A stretch of 64,000 nucleotides of DNA from Sulfitobacter sp. SK011 (GTDB lineage: Bacteria > Pseudomonadota > Alphaproteobacteria > Rhodobacterales > Rhodobacteraceae), in assembly GCF_003352065.1 (NCBI RefSeq), contig NZ_CP025803.1, positions 992,001 through 1,056,000 on the forward strand. The letters are read 5' to 3'. Below are positions 55,090 through 64,000 of this stretch, piece after piece (the stretch's first letter is position 1; each line of letters opens with the position of its first letter). The notes beneath the pieces are model-generated. The model was not told where the DNA came from, ran no database searches, and saw only the letters and a list, made by a program, of their open reading frames with translations. Position numbers and translations under genes: made by a program.

Positions 55090-55974
55090 ATGACACAATA
55101 TCCTGTAAATATGCACGTTCACCCTGAAATAGAGTCATTTTTTGACCCTCAGACCAATACGATCAGCTATGTGGTCATGGACCCGGAATCGACGTCCTGT
55201 GCGGTCATCGATTCTGTGATGGATATCGACTATGCGGCAGGTCGGATCACGTATGATCATGCGGATGAAATCATCGCCTATATTGAAAAGCACAAGCTCA
55301 AGCTTGAGTGGCTGATCGAAACACATGTGCATGCAGATCACCTTTCTGCTGCCCCCTACATTCAGTCCAAACTTGGCGGCAAAATCGGCATCGGTGACCA
55401 GATAACGGTTGTGCAGGATACCTTTGGTAAGGTTTTTAACGAGGGCACGGAATTCCAACGCGACGGGTCGCAGTTCGATCTGCTGCTTAAGGACGGTGAC
55501 ACCTATGACGTTGGCGGGTTGACCGCGTTCGTGATGCACACGCCCGGACATACACCGGCGTGCATGGTGCATGTCTTTGGCGATGCCGCATTTGTCGGAG
55601 ATACGTTGTTTATGCCTGACGGCGGATCCGCACGTGCGGATTTCCCCGGTGGCGATGCGGGGCAGTTGTACGATTCAATTCAAAAGGTACTGGCCTTGCC
55701 GGATGATATGCGGTTGTTCATGTGCCACGATTATGGACCGGATGGCCGCGATATCATGTGGGAAACCACAGTCGCAGAGGAAAAGGCCGAGAACATCCAT
55801 GTCGGACGGGGCAAAGGCCGCAAAGAGTTCATCAAGTTCCGCGAGGCACGCGACGCCACACTTGAGGTGCCAAAACTGATCCTGCCATCGCTGCAAGTCA
55901 ACATGCGCGCCGGGAAAGTGCCCAAAGACAAAGACGGCAAGCCGATGCTGAAAGTTCCCGTCAACGCCATCTGA
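55090..55974 (+). CDS. MBL-fold hydrolase, probable persulfide dioxygenase (Blh/ETHE1-like)
   Basis: 294 residues from ATG 55090, set by GGAGAAG just upstream. Metallo-beta-lactamase fold with the metal motif ETHVHADHLSAAP, further ligands in HTPGHTPACMVH and GDTLFMPDGGSARADFPGGD, and a C-terminal HDY. This set matches Fe-dependent persulfide dioxygenases of the Blh/ETHE1 type, which oxidise glutathione persulfide to sulfite. It is first in an operon with the phosphatase-SQR fusion and SulP gene, fitting sulfide detoxification: SQR makes persulfide, this enzyme makes sulfite, SulP moves the anion. A BigR/SqrR-type repressor would be expected but is not in the window. Confidence 0.85.
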   Translation: MTQYPVNMHVHPEIESFFDPQTNTISYVVMDPESTSCAVIDSVMDIDYAAGRITYDHADEIIAYIEKHKLKLEWLIETHVHADHLSAAPYIQSKLGGKIGIGDQITVVQDTFGKVFNEGTEFQRDGSQFDLLLKDGDTYDVGGLTAFVMHTPGHTPACMVHVFGDAAFVGDTLFMPDGGSARADFPGGDAGQLYDSIQKVLALPDDMRLFMCHDYGPDGRDIMWETTVAEEKAENIHVGRGKGRKEFIKFREARDATLEVPKLILPSLQVNMRAGKVPKDKDGKPMLKVPVNAI

Positions 55975-56006
55975 CCATATCGCACGCCCGAGCAGGAGTT
56001 ACTTCC

Positions 56007-57680
56007 ATGGATATTCGAAAAATTTCGGATCAGTTCTTTGTTGCCCCTCAAATCACTGAGGTAGATTTGGCAGACCTGCATGACAAGGGCATCAGGTCCA
56101 TCATTTGTAATCGACCAGATGGAGAGGGCGCAGACCAACCCACGTTCACGGAGCTATCTCACGCCGCTCAGAAACTTGGCATAGAGATGCGCTATATCCC
56201 GGTGTCGGGCGGGATGGTTCAAGATGAAGATGCAGAGGCATTTGGCAGTGCAGAGGATGCGCTGCCCAAGCCGCTGTTGGCGTACTGCCGGACGGGTACA
56301 CGGTCAGCGACATTATGGTCGCTGGCGCATGCAAAAGACATGCCGCTTGCGGATATTCTCAGCGCGGCCAAAAAAGCCGGGTATGACATGAAGGGCGTCG
56401 TGCGAAGGATCGCGAATGGCGGCAAGACGCCAGTGGATCAGGCGGACGCATCTTACGATGTTGTGATCGTTGGGGCAGGGGCCTCTGGTATCTCAGCCGC
56501 AGCAAGTTTGAAAAGCCGTTTGCCGGACCTTGAAATTGCAGTGATTGATCCCGCCGATGCGCATTATTATCAGCCGGGTTGGACAATGGTTGGTGCCGGT
56601 GTTTTTGCCGCCGAAGACACGGTGCGCACCATGGGGTCGTTGATCCCACCAGACGTGCACTGGTTGAAATCGGCCGTTGCGGCCTTTGAACCCGAAAAGG
56701 ATGTTGTGATCCTCGATGGGTGTCGGGTGGTGAAATACAAACGTTTGGTTGTCTGTCCGGGATTAAAGCTGGACTGGGGGCGTGTTGAAGGGCTGGTTGA
56801 AACACTGGGCCGCAACGGTGTGACATCCAATTATCGCTATGACATGGCGCCCTACACATGGGAGTTGGTGTCGGGCATGACGTCGGGGCGCGCGTTATTT
56901 ACCCAACCCCCGATGCCAATCAAATGCGCGGGGGCACCGCAAAAGGCGATCTACCTTTCTGCGGATCATTGGACCCGCCAGAACACCATCAAGGACATCG
57001 ACATCCAGTTTCACAACGCAGGCGGTGTCCTGTTTGGGGTCAAGGATTATGTCCCGGCATTGCAAAAATACGTAGATAAGTATCAGATCGGCTTAAATTT
57101 TTTCCATAATCTGGTTGCTGTTGACGGGCCGGCGAAAAAGGCGTGGTTTGACGTGTCCAGGCCCGACACCCCGGTTGAACGGGTAGAGATTGAATTTGAC
57201 ATGATCCATGTCACACCACCCCAATGTGCCCCGGATTTCATCGCTGTATCACCTTTGGCCGATGCAGCGGGCTGGGTCGATGTGGATCAGGCCACGCTGC
57301 GCCACAAAACGTTTGAGAATATCTGGTCATTGGGTGATGTGATGAATGCGCCGAACGCCAAGACCGCTGCGGCAGCGCGCAAACAAGCGCCCGTGGTTGC
57401 CAATAACATTGTCGCGGACATAAATGGGCGTGCGCCCGTATCACAATATGACGGCTATGGATCATGTCCTTTGACCGTCGAGCGTGGCAAGATTGTGCTT
57501 GCCGAATTTGGGTACGGCGGCATCCTGCAACCCAGTTTTCCCCGCTGGCTCATCGATGGCACCAAGCCAAGCCGCTTGGCGTGGCTGTTGAAAGAGAAAA
57601 TCCTACCGCCGGTCTATTGGAAAGCGATGCTGAAGGGCCGTGAATGGATGGCTTCTCCTGAAAAAATATCGGCCCGCTGA
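56007..57680 (+). CDS. Fusion of DUF442-type phosphatase-like domain and sulfide:quinone oxidoreductase
   Basis: 557 residues in two parts. Residues 1-110 form a DUF442 (TIGR01244-like) PTP-fold domain with P-loop CRTGTRS. Residues about 148-550 form an FAD-dependent sulfide:quinone oxidoreductase: FAD loop VIVGAGASGISAAASL, redox cysteines in LVVCPGLKLDW and TPPQCAPDF, and NIWSLGDVMNAPNAKTAAA near the C-terminus. SQR oxidises sulfide to persulfide and reduces quinone at the membrane. The same DUF442 domain is separate or fused to Blh in other bacteria, so its role is probably linked to sulfane sulfur. 32 bases after the MBL gene. Confidence 0.9.
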   Translation: MDIRKISDQFFVAPQITEVDLADLHDKGIRSIICNRPDGEGADQPTFTELSHAAQKLGIEMRYIPVSGGMVQDEDAEAFGSAEDALPKPLLAYCRTGTRSATLWSLAHAKDMPLADILSAAKKAGYDMKGVVRRIANGGKTPVDQADASYDVVIVGAGASGISAAASLKSRLPDLEIAVIDPADAHYYQPGWTMVGAGVFAAEDTVRTMGSLIPPDVHWLKSAVAAFEPEKDVVILDGCRVVKYKRLVVCPGLKLDWGRVEGLVETLGRNGVTSNYRYDMAPYTWELVSGMTSGRALFTQPPMPIKCAGAPQKAIYLSADHWTRQNTIKDIDIQFHNAGGVLFGVKDYVPALQKYVDKYQIGLNFFHNLVAVDGPAKKAWFDVSRPDTPVERVEIEFDMIHVTPPQCAPDFIAVSPLADAAGWVDVDQATLRHKTFENIWSLGDVMNAPNAKTAAAARKQAPVVANNIVADINGRAPVSQYDGYGSCPLTVERGKIVLAEFGYGGILQPSFPRWLIDGTKPSRLAWLLKEKILPPVYWKAMLKGREWMASPEKISAR

Positions 57681-57682
57681 TC

Positions 57683-59455
57683 ATGGCCAAGTCACGCAAG
57701 AAATCAGGCTTTCGATTTTCTCACTATTTCCCGATTCTGGATTGGGGCCGCAGCTATACTGCTGCGACTGCAGTCAACGATCTGGTAGCGGCGTTGATTG
57801 TGACGATCATGTTGATCCCACAGTCGCTGGCATATGCGATGCTGGCCGGATTGCCGCCAGAGGCCGGGTTATATGCCTCTATCGTGCCGATTATGCTCTA
57901 TAGTATTTTCGGCACCAGCCGATCTTTGGCGGTTGGTCCTGTTGCTGTTGTGTCGCTGATGACGGCCGCCGCGATTGCGGATGTGACCCGCACGCTGGAT
58001 GTTGGGTATGCAACAGCAGCGCTCAGCCTCGCAGCGTTGTCGGGGACGATTTTGATGGCCATGGGCATCCTGCGGCTTGGATTTATTGCCAACTTTCTGT
58101 CGCATCCGGTGATCTCGGGATTCATAACTGCGTCGGGGGTGTTGATCGCAGCCAGCCAGCTAAAACATGTGATGGGGATAGATGGCGGGGGGCATAACCT
58201 GCTGGAAATCGTGTCTTCGCTTGTTACCCATGTTCTGTCTGCCAATCTGTTGACCGTTGCCATCGGTGTGACCGCCATCGGGTTTCTTTTCTGGGTCAGA
58301 AAAGGGCTTCGCCCTGCATTGATCAAGATCGGATTGCGCCCGCGTGTGGCAGATTTCCTGGCCAAAGCGGGGCCTGTTTTCGCTGTCGGGGCAACGACCT
58401 GGTTGGTCTGGAACTTCGATCTGAACGCGAGCGGGGTTCAAATTGTCGGTGCGGTTCCGCAAAGCCTGCCCCCGTTTACCTGGCCAGATTTGTCCATGGA
58501 TTTGATGTCCGCACTGTTCATGCCCGCGTTGTTGATTTCGATCATAGGATTTGTTGAATCAATTTCGGTGGCCCAGACACTGGCAACCAAGAAACGGCAA
58601 AGGATTGACCCGGATCAGGAATTAATCGGTTTGGGCGCGGCCAACATCGGTGCATCCTTGACCGGTGGCTTTCCGGTGACCGGTGGATTCTCGCGCTCTG
58701 TGGTCAACTTTGACGCTGGGGCGGAAACGCCAGCCGCAGGGGCATTTACAGCTATCGGTCTCACTGTTGCTGCGCTGTTTCTGACGCCGCTGATCTATTT
58801 TCTGCCCAAGGCCACGCTTGCGGCGACAATCATCGTTGCCGTTCTGTCATTGGTGGATGTTCAAACCCTCAAGCGCAGTTGGATCTATTCCAAACGGGAT
58901 TTTGGCGCTGTTGCCGTGACCATGCTTTTGACGCTTGGTTTTGGGGTTGAGCTTGGCGTGACTGCCGGCGTTGTTCTTTCGATCCTGCTATTCTTATATG
59001 ACACGTCGCGCCCGCATGTGGCCGAGGTTGGTCTGGTCGAAGGGACCGAGCATTTTCGAAACATTCGTCGTCACGCGGTTCTGACCGACCCAACAGTGCT
59101 GAGCCTGAGGATCGATCAAAGTCTTTATTTTGCCAATGCGCGGTTTCTGGAGGACTACATTTATGATCGTGTGATCGACAACACTGACCTCACACATGTC
59201 GTGTTGATGTGCTCTGCCGTTAATGAAATCGATCTGAGTGCGCTGGAAACGCTGGAAATGGTCAATACCCGGCTGAAAGAGATGGGAATCGACCTGTCGC
59301 TTTCAGAAGTGAAGGGGCCGGTCATGGACAGATTGCGCCGTGGTGATCTGCTCAAACATCTGACCGGCAACGTTTATCTTTCGCAATTCGACGCCTTCCG
59401 GGCGCTCGCTCAGCCAAAGCCACCTTTGAACAAAATCTCGGTTGTTGCCACGTAG
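57683..59455 (+). CDS. SulP-family anion transporter with STAS domain
   Basis: 590 residues starting two bases after the SQR stop. About 12 membrane helices with the SulP signature LIVTIMLIPQSLAYAMLAGLP near the N-terminus, then a cytoplasmic STAS domain (about 455-570; HVVLMCSAVNEIDLSALETL). Transports sulfate or a related anion, or bicarbonate in some members. Position in the sulfide operon suggests export of sulfite/sulfate or uptake of sulfate. Translationally coupled to SQR. Confidence 0.92.
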   Translation: MAKSRKKSGFRFSHYFPILDWGRSYTAATAVNDLVAALIVTIMLIPQSLAYAMLAGLPPEAGLYASIVPIMLYSIFGTSRSLAVGPVAVVSLMTAAAIADVTRTLDVGYATAALSLAALSGTILMAMGILRLGFIANFLSHPVISGFITASGVLIAASQLKHVMGIDGGGHNLLEIVSSLVTHVLSANLLTVAIGVTAIGFLFWVRKGLRPALIKIGLRPRVADFLAKAGPVFAVGATTWLVWNFDLNASGVQIVGAVPQSLPPFTWPDLSMDLMSALFMPALLISIIGFVESISVAQTLATKKRQRIDPDQELIGLGAANIGASLTGGFPVTGGFSRSVVNFDAGAETPAAGAFTAIGLTVAALFLTPLIYFLPKATLAATIIVAVLSLVDVQTLKRSWIYSKRDFGAVAVTMLLTLGFGVELGVTAGVVLSILLFLYDTSRPHVAEVGLVEGTEHFRNIRRHAVLTDPTVLSLRIDQSLYFANARFLEDYIYDRVIDNTDLTHVVLMCSAVNEIDLSALETLEMVNTRLKEMGIDLSLSEVKGPVMDRLRRGDLLKHLTGNVYLSQFDAFRALAQPKPPLNKISVVAT

Positions 59456-59476
59456 AATGGGCCTGGGCCTGGGCGA

Positions 59477-60322
59477 TCAATGCGCCAAAAGCACGGGAAG
59501 GTCTGTTTGTTCGATCATTGACCGTGTGGTGCCGCCAAAGACTGCTTCGAGAATGCGGGCATGGCCATATCCGCCCATGACGACAAGGTCGGCCCCGAAT
59601 TCCTGAGCACGGTCCTGAATACAGCGCGAGATCGCACGTCCCCCGCTTGGAAATTGCGAGACCGTAACTTTGCAGCCATGGTGGCTGAGCCATGCCGCCA
59701 CGGCAGTGCCTGGGTCCTGGCCGTTTTCCTCTGCGGTCATAACCGGATCAAAGCAGCCGATAACGACTTCTTGGGCATCTTTCAGGTAAGGCAAGGCCGC
59801 ATGCACAGCTGCTGCGGCGGCTTCGCTGCTGTCCCACGCAACAAATATGCGGCCCATTTCCTGAGATGCAGAGCCATTCAGCCGCAAACCAATGGGGGAA
59901 TGGAACAATACACCATAGACTGCCTCGCGCATGATTTCTTGCGTGTCGCGCAGGTTTGCCGCGATGACCGCTTCGTCACTGACCCGCGCCGACAAAGATA
60001 CAGCACGCTTGATGTCAACCGTAGCGCAGATAACAGACCGGACGTCGCCTGAAACGTTGCTGCGCGCCAACAGAGCTTCGGTCGCATCAACGCGTTCCTG
60101 TTGCCGGGTTTGCGCCTCTGCGAGCTGCTCTCCCCAGTTGTCAGAAACGCTGATGCCGCCATAAGGAAGGGCTCCATACGCGTTCATGGGCAGAACCGGT
60201 GCTGCCGCAAGAAGCAGACAGCTCAGGTGATTTTGTTGCGCGGCAGCGGCCTCTGCTGCCGCGCTGATCATAGCGTCCGAGGTGTCTGAGTTCATCAGGA
60301 AAAGCACGGTGCGACGGTTCAT
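59477..60322 (-). CDS. Universal stress protein (UspA family), tandem domain
   Basis: 281 residues. The C-terminal Usp domain has the ATP-site pattern GADLVVMGGYGHARILEAVFGG and SMIEQTDLPVLLAH. The N-terminal half is a diverged Usp unit (RTVLFLMNSDTSDAMISAAA). Convergent with the SulP gene. Likely a cytoplasmic stress-response protein; no specific partner known. Confidence 0.88.
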   Translation of the reverse strand: MNRRTVLFLMNSDTSDAMISAAAEAAAAQQNHLSCLLLAAAPVLPMNAYGALPYGGISVSDNWGEQLAEAQTRQQERVDATEALLARSNVSGDVRSVICATVDIKRAVSLSARVSDEAVIAANLRDTQEIMREAVYGVLFHSPIGLRLNGSASQEMGRIFVAWDSSEAAAAAVHAALPYLKDAQEVVIGCFDPVMTAEENGQDPGTAVAAWLSHHGCKVTVSQFPSGGRAISRCIQDRAQEFGADLVVMGGYGHARILEAVFGGTTRSMIEQTDLPVLLAH

Positions 60323-60476
60323 ATTGTTCTCCAGTCTGGTTGTGATCGCCGCAATTATGCGGTGCGGGTTTGTTTCATTTTGACAGTCACTACGAAGAAC
60401 ACACTGACACAGATCAAGTGAGATTTCGGAATCTGGTGTTAACTTGGCTTGAAATTGATGTGCGGATGAAGGTCAG

Positions 60477-61409
60477 ATGGAATTTAAAGATTATTACAAG
60501 GTTCTCGGCGTCCAGCGCGAGGCGAGTGCATCTGAGATCAAGAAGGCATTTCGAAAGCTTGCGCGTAAATATCACCCCGATATCAACGCGGGCGCAGGTT
60601 CTGAAGCCAAGTTCAAGGACGTGAACGAAGCCTATGAGGTCTTGAATGACCCTGCACGGCGGGCCGCGTATGATCAATTGGGTCAAGAACCGCCGCCCGG
60701 TCAGGGTCGCTATAAGCCGCCTCCGGATTGGGACAGTGGTTTCGAATTCTCTGGCGGCGGGCCGCAAGGCGGTGAGGCATTCAGTGATTTCTTTGAAACG
60801 CTATTCCGCAGAGGGGGCGGGGCGCCCGGGGGCATGCGATCTGGCCGTGGTGCGGACAGTCACGCGCGGATCGAGATAGCAATTGAAGATGCCTATCGAG
60901 GGGCTGATCGCACCATCAGCTTGCGCACACCGGTTGTTGGCCCGGACGGAAATGTCAGACTGCAAGACCATAAAGTCTCAGTGCATGTACCAATGGGAAT
61001 TGCACAGGGGCAGCACATCCGGCTCGCAGGGCAGGGTGCACCGGGGGCGGGCCCGGGCACAGCGGGGGATCTGTTTCTTGAGGTTACCTTTGCCCCGCAC
61101 CCGGTCTATCGCCCGGAAGGCAAGGATCTTTATCTGGATTTACCCATCGCCCCATGGGAGGCGGCGTTGGGCAGTCACGTCGTAATGCCGACGCCGGGCG
61201 GCAAGGTTGACTTGCGCATCCCCAAAAACGCGCGCTCGGGCCAAAAGATGCGTTTGAAAGGCAAAGGCCTGCCCGGCACTCCCAAAGGGGACATCTATGC
61301 CACGTTAAAGATCGTCAATCCCAAAGCCGACACAGCAGAAGCGCGCGCATTTTTTGAGAAGATGGCAAAAGAAATGCCGTTTGATCCCCGCGCCCATCTT
61401 GGAGGATAG
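60477..61409 (+). CDS. cbpA: DnaJ-class co-chaperone CbpA-like
   Basis: 310 residues from ATG 60477. J-domain 1-70 with HPD in KYHPDINAG ([20 protein letters not shown]), Gly-rich linker (PGGMRSGRG), then C-terminal substrate domains with GVHV-type strands ([20 protein letters not shown]) and no zinc fingers, as in CbpA. Stimulates DnaK. Followed by cbpM, its inhibitor. Confidence 0.92.
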   Translation: MEFKDYYKVLGVQREASASEIKKAFRKLARKYHPDINAGAGSEAKFKDVNEAYEVLNDPARRAAYDQLGQEPPPGQGRYKPPPDWDSGFEFSGGGPQGGEAFSDFFETLFRRGGGAPGGMRSGRGADSHARIEIAIEDAYRGADRTISLRTPVVGPDGNVRLQDHKVSVHVPMGIAQGQHIRLAGQGAPGAGPGTAGDLFLEVTFAPHPVYRPEGKDLYLDLPIAPWEAALGSHVVMPTPGGKVDLRIPKNARSGQKMRLKGKGLPGTPKGDIYATLKIVNPKADTAEARAFFEKMAKEMPFDPRAHLGG

Positions 61410-61413
61410 CACC

Positions 61414-61713
61414 ATGAAAAAGACCACTTCACAAAGCGACGTTGTTGACGCGCTGTCATTGCAGGACCTGTGCCGCTTTTGTCAGGCCGAAGAAGATTGG
61501 GTGATTGAACTGGTGGAATATGGCGTACTGGAACCCAAAGGCAGCAGATCGGGAAACTGGCAGTTTATTGGCACAAACATCGTCCGGGCCAAGAAGGCCC
61601 GACGCCTGAACCGCGATCTTGGCATCAATGTCGCAGGCGTCGCACTTGTTTTGGACCTGATCGAGGAACGCGACGCCGTTTTGCGCAGGTTGAGCCAGTA
61701 CGAAACGCTTTAG
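61414..61713 (+). CDS. cbpM: Chaperone modulator CbpM
   Basis: 99 residues from ATG 61414, four bases after the cbpA stop. MerR-like helical protein: LCRFCQAEEDWVIELVEYGV, then LEPKGSRSGNWQF and RLNRDLGINVAGVALVLDLI, the CbpM pattern. Binds the CbpA J-domain and blocks it. The gene pair forms the classical operon. Confidence 0.9.
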   Translation: MKKTTSQSDVVDALSLQDLCRFCQAEEDWVIELVEYGVLEPKGSRSGNWQFIGTNIVRAKKARRLNRDLGINVAGVALVLDLIEERDAVLRRLSQYETL

Positions 61714-61811
61714 CCAATGCGCCGCTGACCCGACGTCCGGCCTTCAGAGGTACAAAGAATAGTGTCGGTGATCCGCCCGTCATCTGTACAGCGATGTCCC
61801 CGCTGCATCTG

Positions 61812-62651
61812 TTACCGGCTGAATAATACCGGCAGTTTCTGGTCACGCAGCAGCGCATAGGATGTGGCACCCAAGACAAGGTCATAGGCCCGAGAATGGC
61901 CAAATGCCCCTGTGACAATCAGATCAGCACCCATTTCGAATGCGGCCTTGTTCAGCACATTGGCAATGCTGTCACCCATTGCTTCGCGGTGATCTAGTTT
62001 GGGCTTCAGCCCATGCCTTGAAAACATCTCGGCCAGGTCAATCCCATCACTATCTGTAAGTGCGTCTTTCTGCGATTTGACGACGCGCAAGATGGTAAGG
62101 TTTGCGCCAGCATCGGCAATCGCCAGCATGTCATGTGCCGCGCGCGCCGCTTCTTTGGTATCGCTCCATCCCAAAAGGATGTTGGCACCGATCTCAGGGC
62201 CATCATAATCGGACGGCACCACGATAACGGGACGGCCACTTTCACGGATAACCTGAGTTTGCGCATGCCGTTGGTCGTATCTGTCGTTTTCCTTGTCCTC
62301 ATGCGCCATGATCACCAGATCCGCAGCGCGGGCGCTTTCGACCATCCGTTCGTTGGCCGAAACAGCTTCGGCACGAACAAGGCGGAATTCACTGATGAAA
62401 TCTTCGCTCTTGGTGTGCTTTTCGAAAATCACCCTGATCTCTTCTGATTCCTCTTTCTGGCTGGCGTTGAAGGCGGCAAAGGCAGGTTCTGGAATATGCA
62501 TCGCAATACCGGGATAAACCAGCAAGGCCTCAACAGTGTGCAGTCCAATAAGATGCGCATTATTTTTACGCGCCAGCGGTACAGCCACTTTCAGAAGGGC
62601 TTCGGCATGTTCAACCGTGGTTAGACAAACCAGAATTGTTTTAGGTCCCAT
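61812..62651 (-). CDS. Universal stress protein (UspA family), tandem domain
   Basis: 279 residues from ATG 62651 with GAGGA upstream. N-terminal Usp unit (KTILVCLTTVEHAEALLKVA, LVIMAHEDKEN) and C-terminal unit with GADLIVTGAFGHSRAYDLVL and LLRDQKLPVLFS. Divergent from the polymer-forming membrane protein gene and convergent with cbpM, so CbpA/CbpM lies between two Usp genes. Confidence 0.88.
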   Translation of the reverse strand: MGPKTILVCLTTVEHAEALLKVAVPLARKNNAHLIGLHTVEALLVYPGIAMHIPEPAFAAFNASQKEESEEIRVIFEKHTKSEDFISEFRLVRAEAVSANERMVESARAADLVIMAHEDKENDRYDQRHAQTQVIRESGRPVIVVPSDYDGPEIGANILLGWSDTKEAARAAHDMLAIADAGANLTILRVVKSQKDALTDSDGIDLAEMFSRHGLKPKLDHREAMGDSIANVLNKAAFEMGADLIVTGAFGHSRAYDLVLGATSYALLRDQKLPVLFSR

Positions 62652-62797
62652 GATGCAATCCTCATTGTTGCGAAGTGTCAGAGTGGCACCTTTACTGCCT
62701 AGCAAGTCTGGCAGCTGGTCGATTGATCCGCGTCAATCCTCTTTTGGCGCAGCGGTGTAGCACTGGGGCAATCCAAAGTCTTTCGAGGAGTGTTCCC

Positions 62798-63979
62798 ATG
62801 TCTATTCGCCAAACCGCCATGACCACCTTGGCCGCTTTGTGCATTTGCACCACCTCAACGGCTGAAACTGTCACTTTGCAGAATGGCAATGACACGTTTT
62901 TTGCGGGCGGGCAGGTAAGTGAAACGATTGATGCGCGCGGCGACACATTCTTGGCGGCGCGGTCGGCTCAGGTTCGTGGTGCAACCCAGGGTGATCTGCA
63001 TGTCTCGGGCTTTGATGTGTCGGTCAGCGCCGATGCAACCGAAGACCTTTATGCGATTGGTGCCAACGTCGTGATCCGCGGTGCCGTCGCAGAAGATCTG
63101 TCAGCAGCCGGATTTTCAGTGCGGACAGAGCAAACTTCGCAGACTCAGGGCAATGCACGTCTGATGGGCAATACAGTTACCATCGAAGGACCGGTAACCG
63201 GCGTCCTCTCTGTGATGGGCCGTGATGTGATCTTGAATGCGCCGATCAAAGGTGACGCCCGTATTCTGGCACAGACCCTCTCTTTTGGACCGGGTGCAGT
63301 TGTCAGCGGCACATTGACCTACAGCACTCAGGAAAAGATCGCGGTGCCTGAACGGGTGGCCCCGGCCGAACGCGTGGTGTTTGAGGCGATCAAGGATGCG
63401 CAGCTGTGGGAGGCTTGGGAGGATATGGGCAAAGACATGCCCGCATTTCCGACCTTTGCCTCTTTGTTGTTCGGCTTTGTCATCTCGCTTTTGTTCTTCC
63501 TGGTGCTGGGTGCCTTGATGCTGGGCTTCATGCCCAAGCGGCTGTCGAAAATGCGCAAGAGCATCGCAGCAGCACCGGGGCAAACCCTGTTGCTCGGCGT
63601 CATCGGCCTTTCCGTTCTTTTTGGTATGGTGCCGATCACGGCGCTGACAATTGTGGGGCTGCCCTTTGCCCCGATCGTTGTGCTTGCCATCGTGGTGGCG
63701 TGGACCCTCGGATACGCTCTGGGGGCCTATAGTGTTGCCATGCGCATCTGGGCGGGATTGGGCGGCGCTCCGGAGCCAAGCAATGTTGCACGCCTTCTGA
63801 TTTATGCCGGTGCGATCATTTTTATCGCTTTGCTGAATTTCATCCCGTTCGTGGGCTGGGTGGCCAATTATACGCTTGTCCTGCTGGGCATCGGGGCGAT
63901 GACAAATGCGTTGTTTCAGACTCTGATCGGCAATCCCGGTGTAGCGCTGGACATTGATCTGAAACCAATAGACGACTGA
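62798..63979 (+). CDS. Secreted/membrane polymer-forming (bactofilin-like) protein
   Basis: 393 residues from ATG 62798 (SD GAGGAG). Signal peptide to about 22, then a repetitive beta-solenoid (about 25-175) of short units such as DLHVSGFDVSVSADATEDL and GPVTGVLSVMGRDVILNAPI, reminiscent of bactofilin repeats. The C-terminal half has about four membrane helices (SLLFGFVISLLFFLVLGALM and later LGVIGLSVLFGMVP). Possibly a membrane-anchored envelope scaffold. Function unknown; the stress-gene neighbours are suggestive only. Confidence 0.75.
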   Translation: MSIRQTAMTTLAALCICTTSTAETVTLQNGNDTFFAGGQVSETIDARGDTFLAARSAQVRGATQGDLHVSGFDVSVSADATEDLYAIGANVVIRGAVAEDLSAAGFSVRTEQTSQTQGNARLMGNTVTIEGPVTGVLSVMGRDVILNAPIKGDARILAQTLSFGPGAVVSGTLTYSTQEKIAVPERVAPAERVVFEAIKDAQLWEAWEDMGKDMPAFPTFASLLFGFVISLLFFLVLGALMLGFMPKRLSKMRKSIAAAPGQTLLLGVIGLSVLFGMVPITALTIVGLPFAPIVVLAIVVAWTLGYALGAYSVAMRIWAGLGGAPEPSNVARLLIYAGAIIFIALLNFIPFVGWVANYTLVLLGIGAMTNALFQTLIGNPGVALDIDLKPIDD

Positions 63980-64000
63980 CATCAAACAGGAGAATAGCCA

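Noticed and set aside
63116..63985. Antisense open frame of about 290 codons opposite the polymer-forming membrane protein
   Set aside because: His/Gln/Arg-rich composition typical of antisense frames; the sense gene has signal peptide, membrane helices and ribosome site.

Overview
The window looks like chromosome of a marine Roseobacter-group alphaproteobacterium (Rhodobacterales). This is inferred from idi-hemF-hemE, a cbpA/cbpM pair, a sulfide:quinone oxidoreductase cluster, CHASE2-type cyclases, periplasmic caspase homologues and a high load of insertion sequences. The IS density resembles heavily IS-loaded Roseobacters such as Octadecabacter, but I cannot name a species. I recognise no rRNA, tRNA or CRISPR array.

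Layout. 1-0.4 kb: end of an IS66 transposase and a small overlapping gene. 0.7-7.8 kb: a signalling block with a FecR-domain protein plus CHASE2-adenylate cyclase operon, a secreted caspase with a discoidin-like C-terminus, a small two-helix membrane protein, and a secreted caspase with peptidoglycan-binding and C-type lectin domains. 8.05-9.6 kb: complete IS1182-family element. 10.5-15.5 kb: sulfotransferase, TPR adenylate cyclase, AraC regulator with a divergent peroxiredoxin-like gene, and an inverted second copy of the small membrane protein. 16-18 kb: decayed genes (response-regulator-like, IS200 TnpA, IS110). 18.3-32.7 kb: a two-component region with three histidine kinases, two response regulators, an Hpt protein and a decayed kinase, interspersed with folE2, a sulfotransferase and a periplasmic redox-type protein. 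28.3-30.5 kb: IS3 element interrupted by an IS5-family element. 33-40 kb: accessory region with two tyrosine recombinases, unrecognised proteins and more IS debris. 40.7-53.3 kb: housekeeping and envelope genes (aldehyde dehydrogenase, cytochrome c, idi, hemF, hemE, flippase, UDP-glucose dehydrogenase, rfbCBDA). 53.3-54.9 kb: IS3 elements. 55-64 kb: sulfide/persulfide oxidation operon (MBL hydrolase, phosphatase-SQR fusion, SulP transporter) and a stress block (two Usp proteins, CbpA, CbpM, polymer-forming membrane protein).

The most unusual signal is a family of 37-41 nt palindromic inserts, four copies here, every one inside a transposase gene (two in the IS5 element, one in each of two IS3 orfA genes). 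They share 5' CCCGRCAG and 3' GAGAGGG blocks around a hairpin whose arms differ by compensatory changes. In silico removal restores the host transposase reading frame at the three junctions I could test well. I know of no described element with this form.
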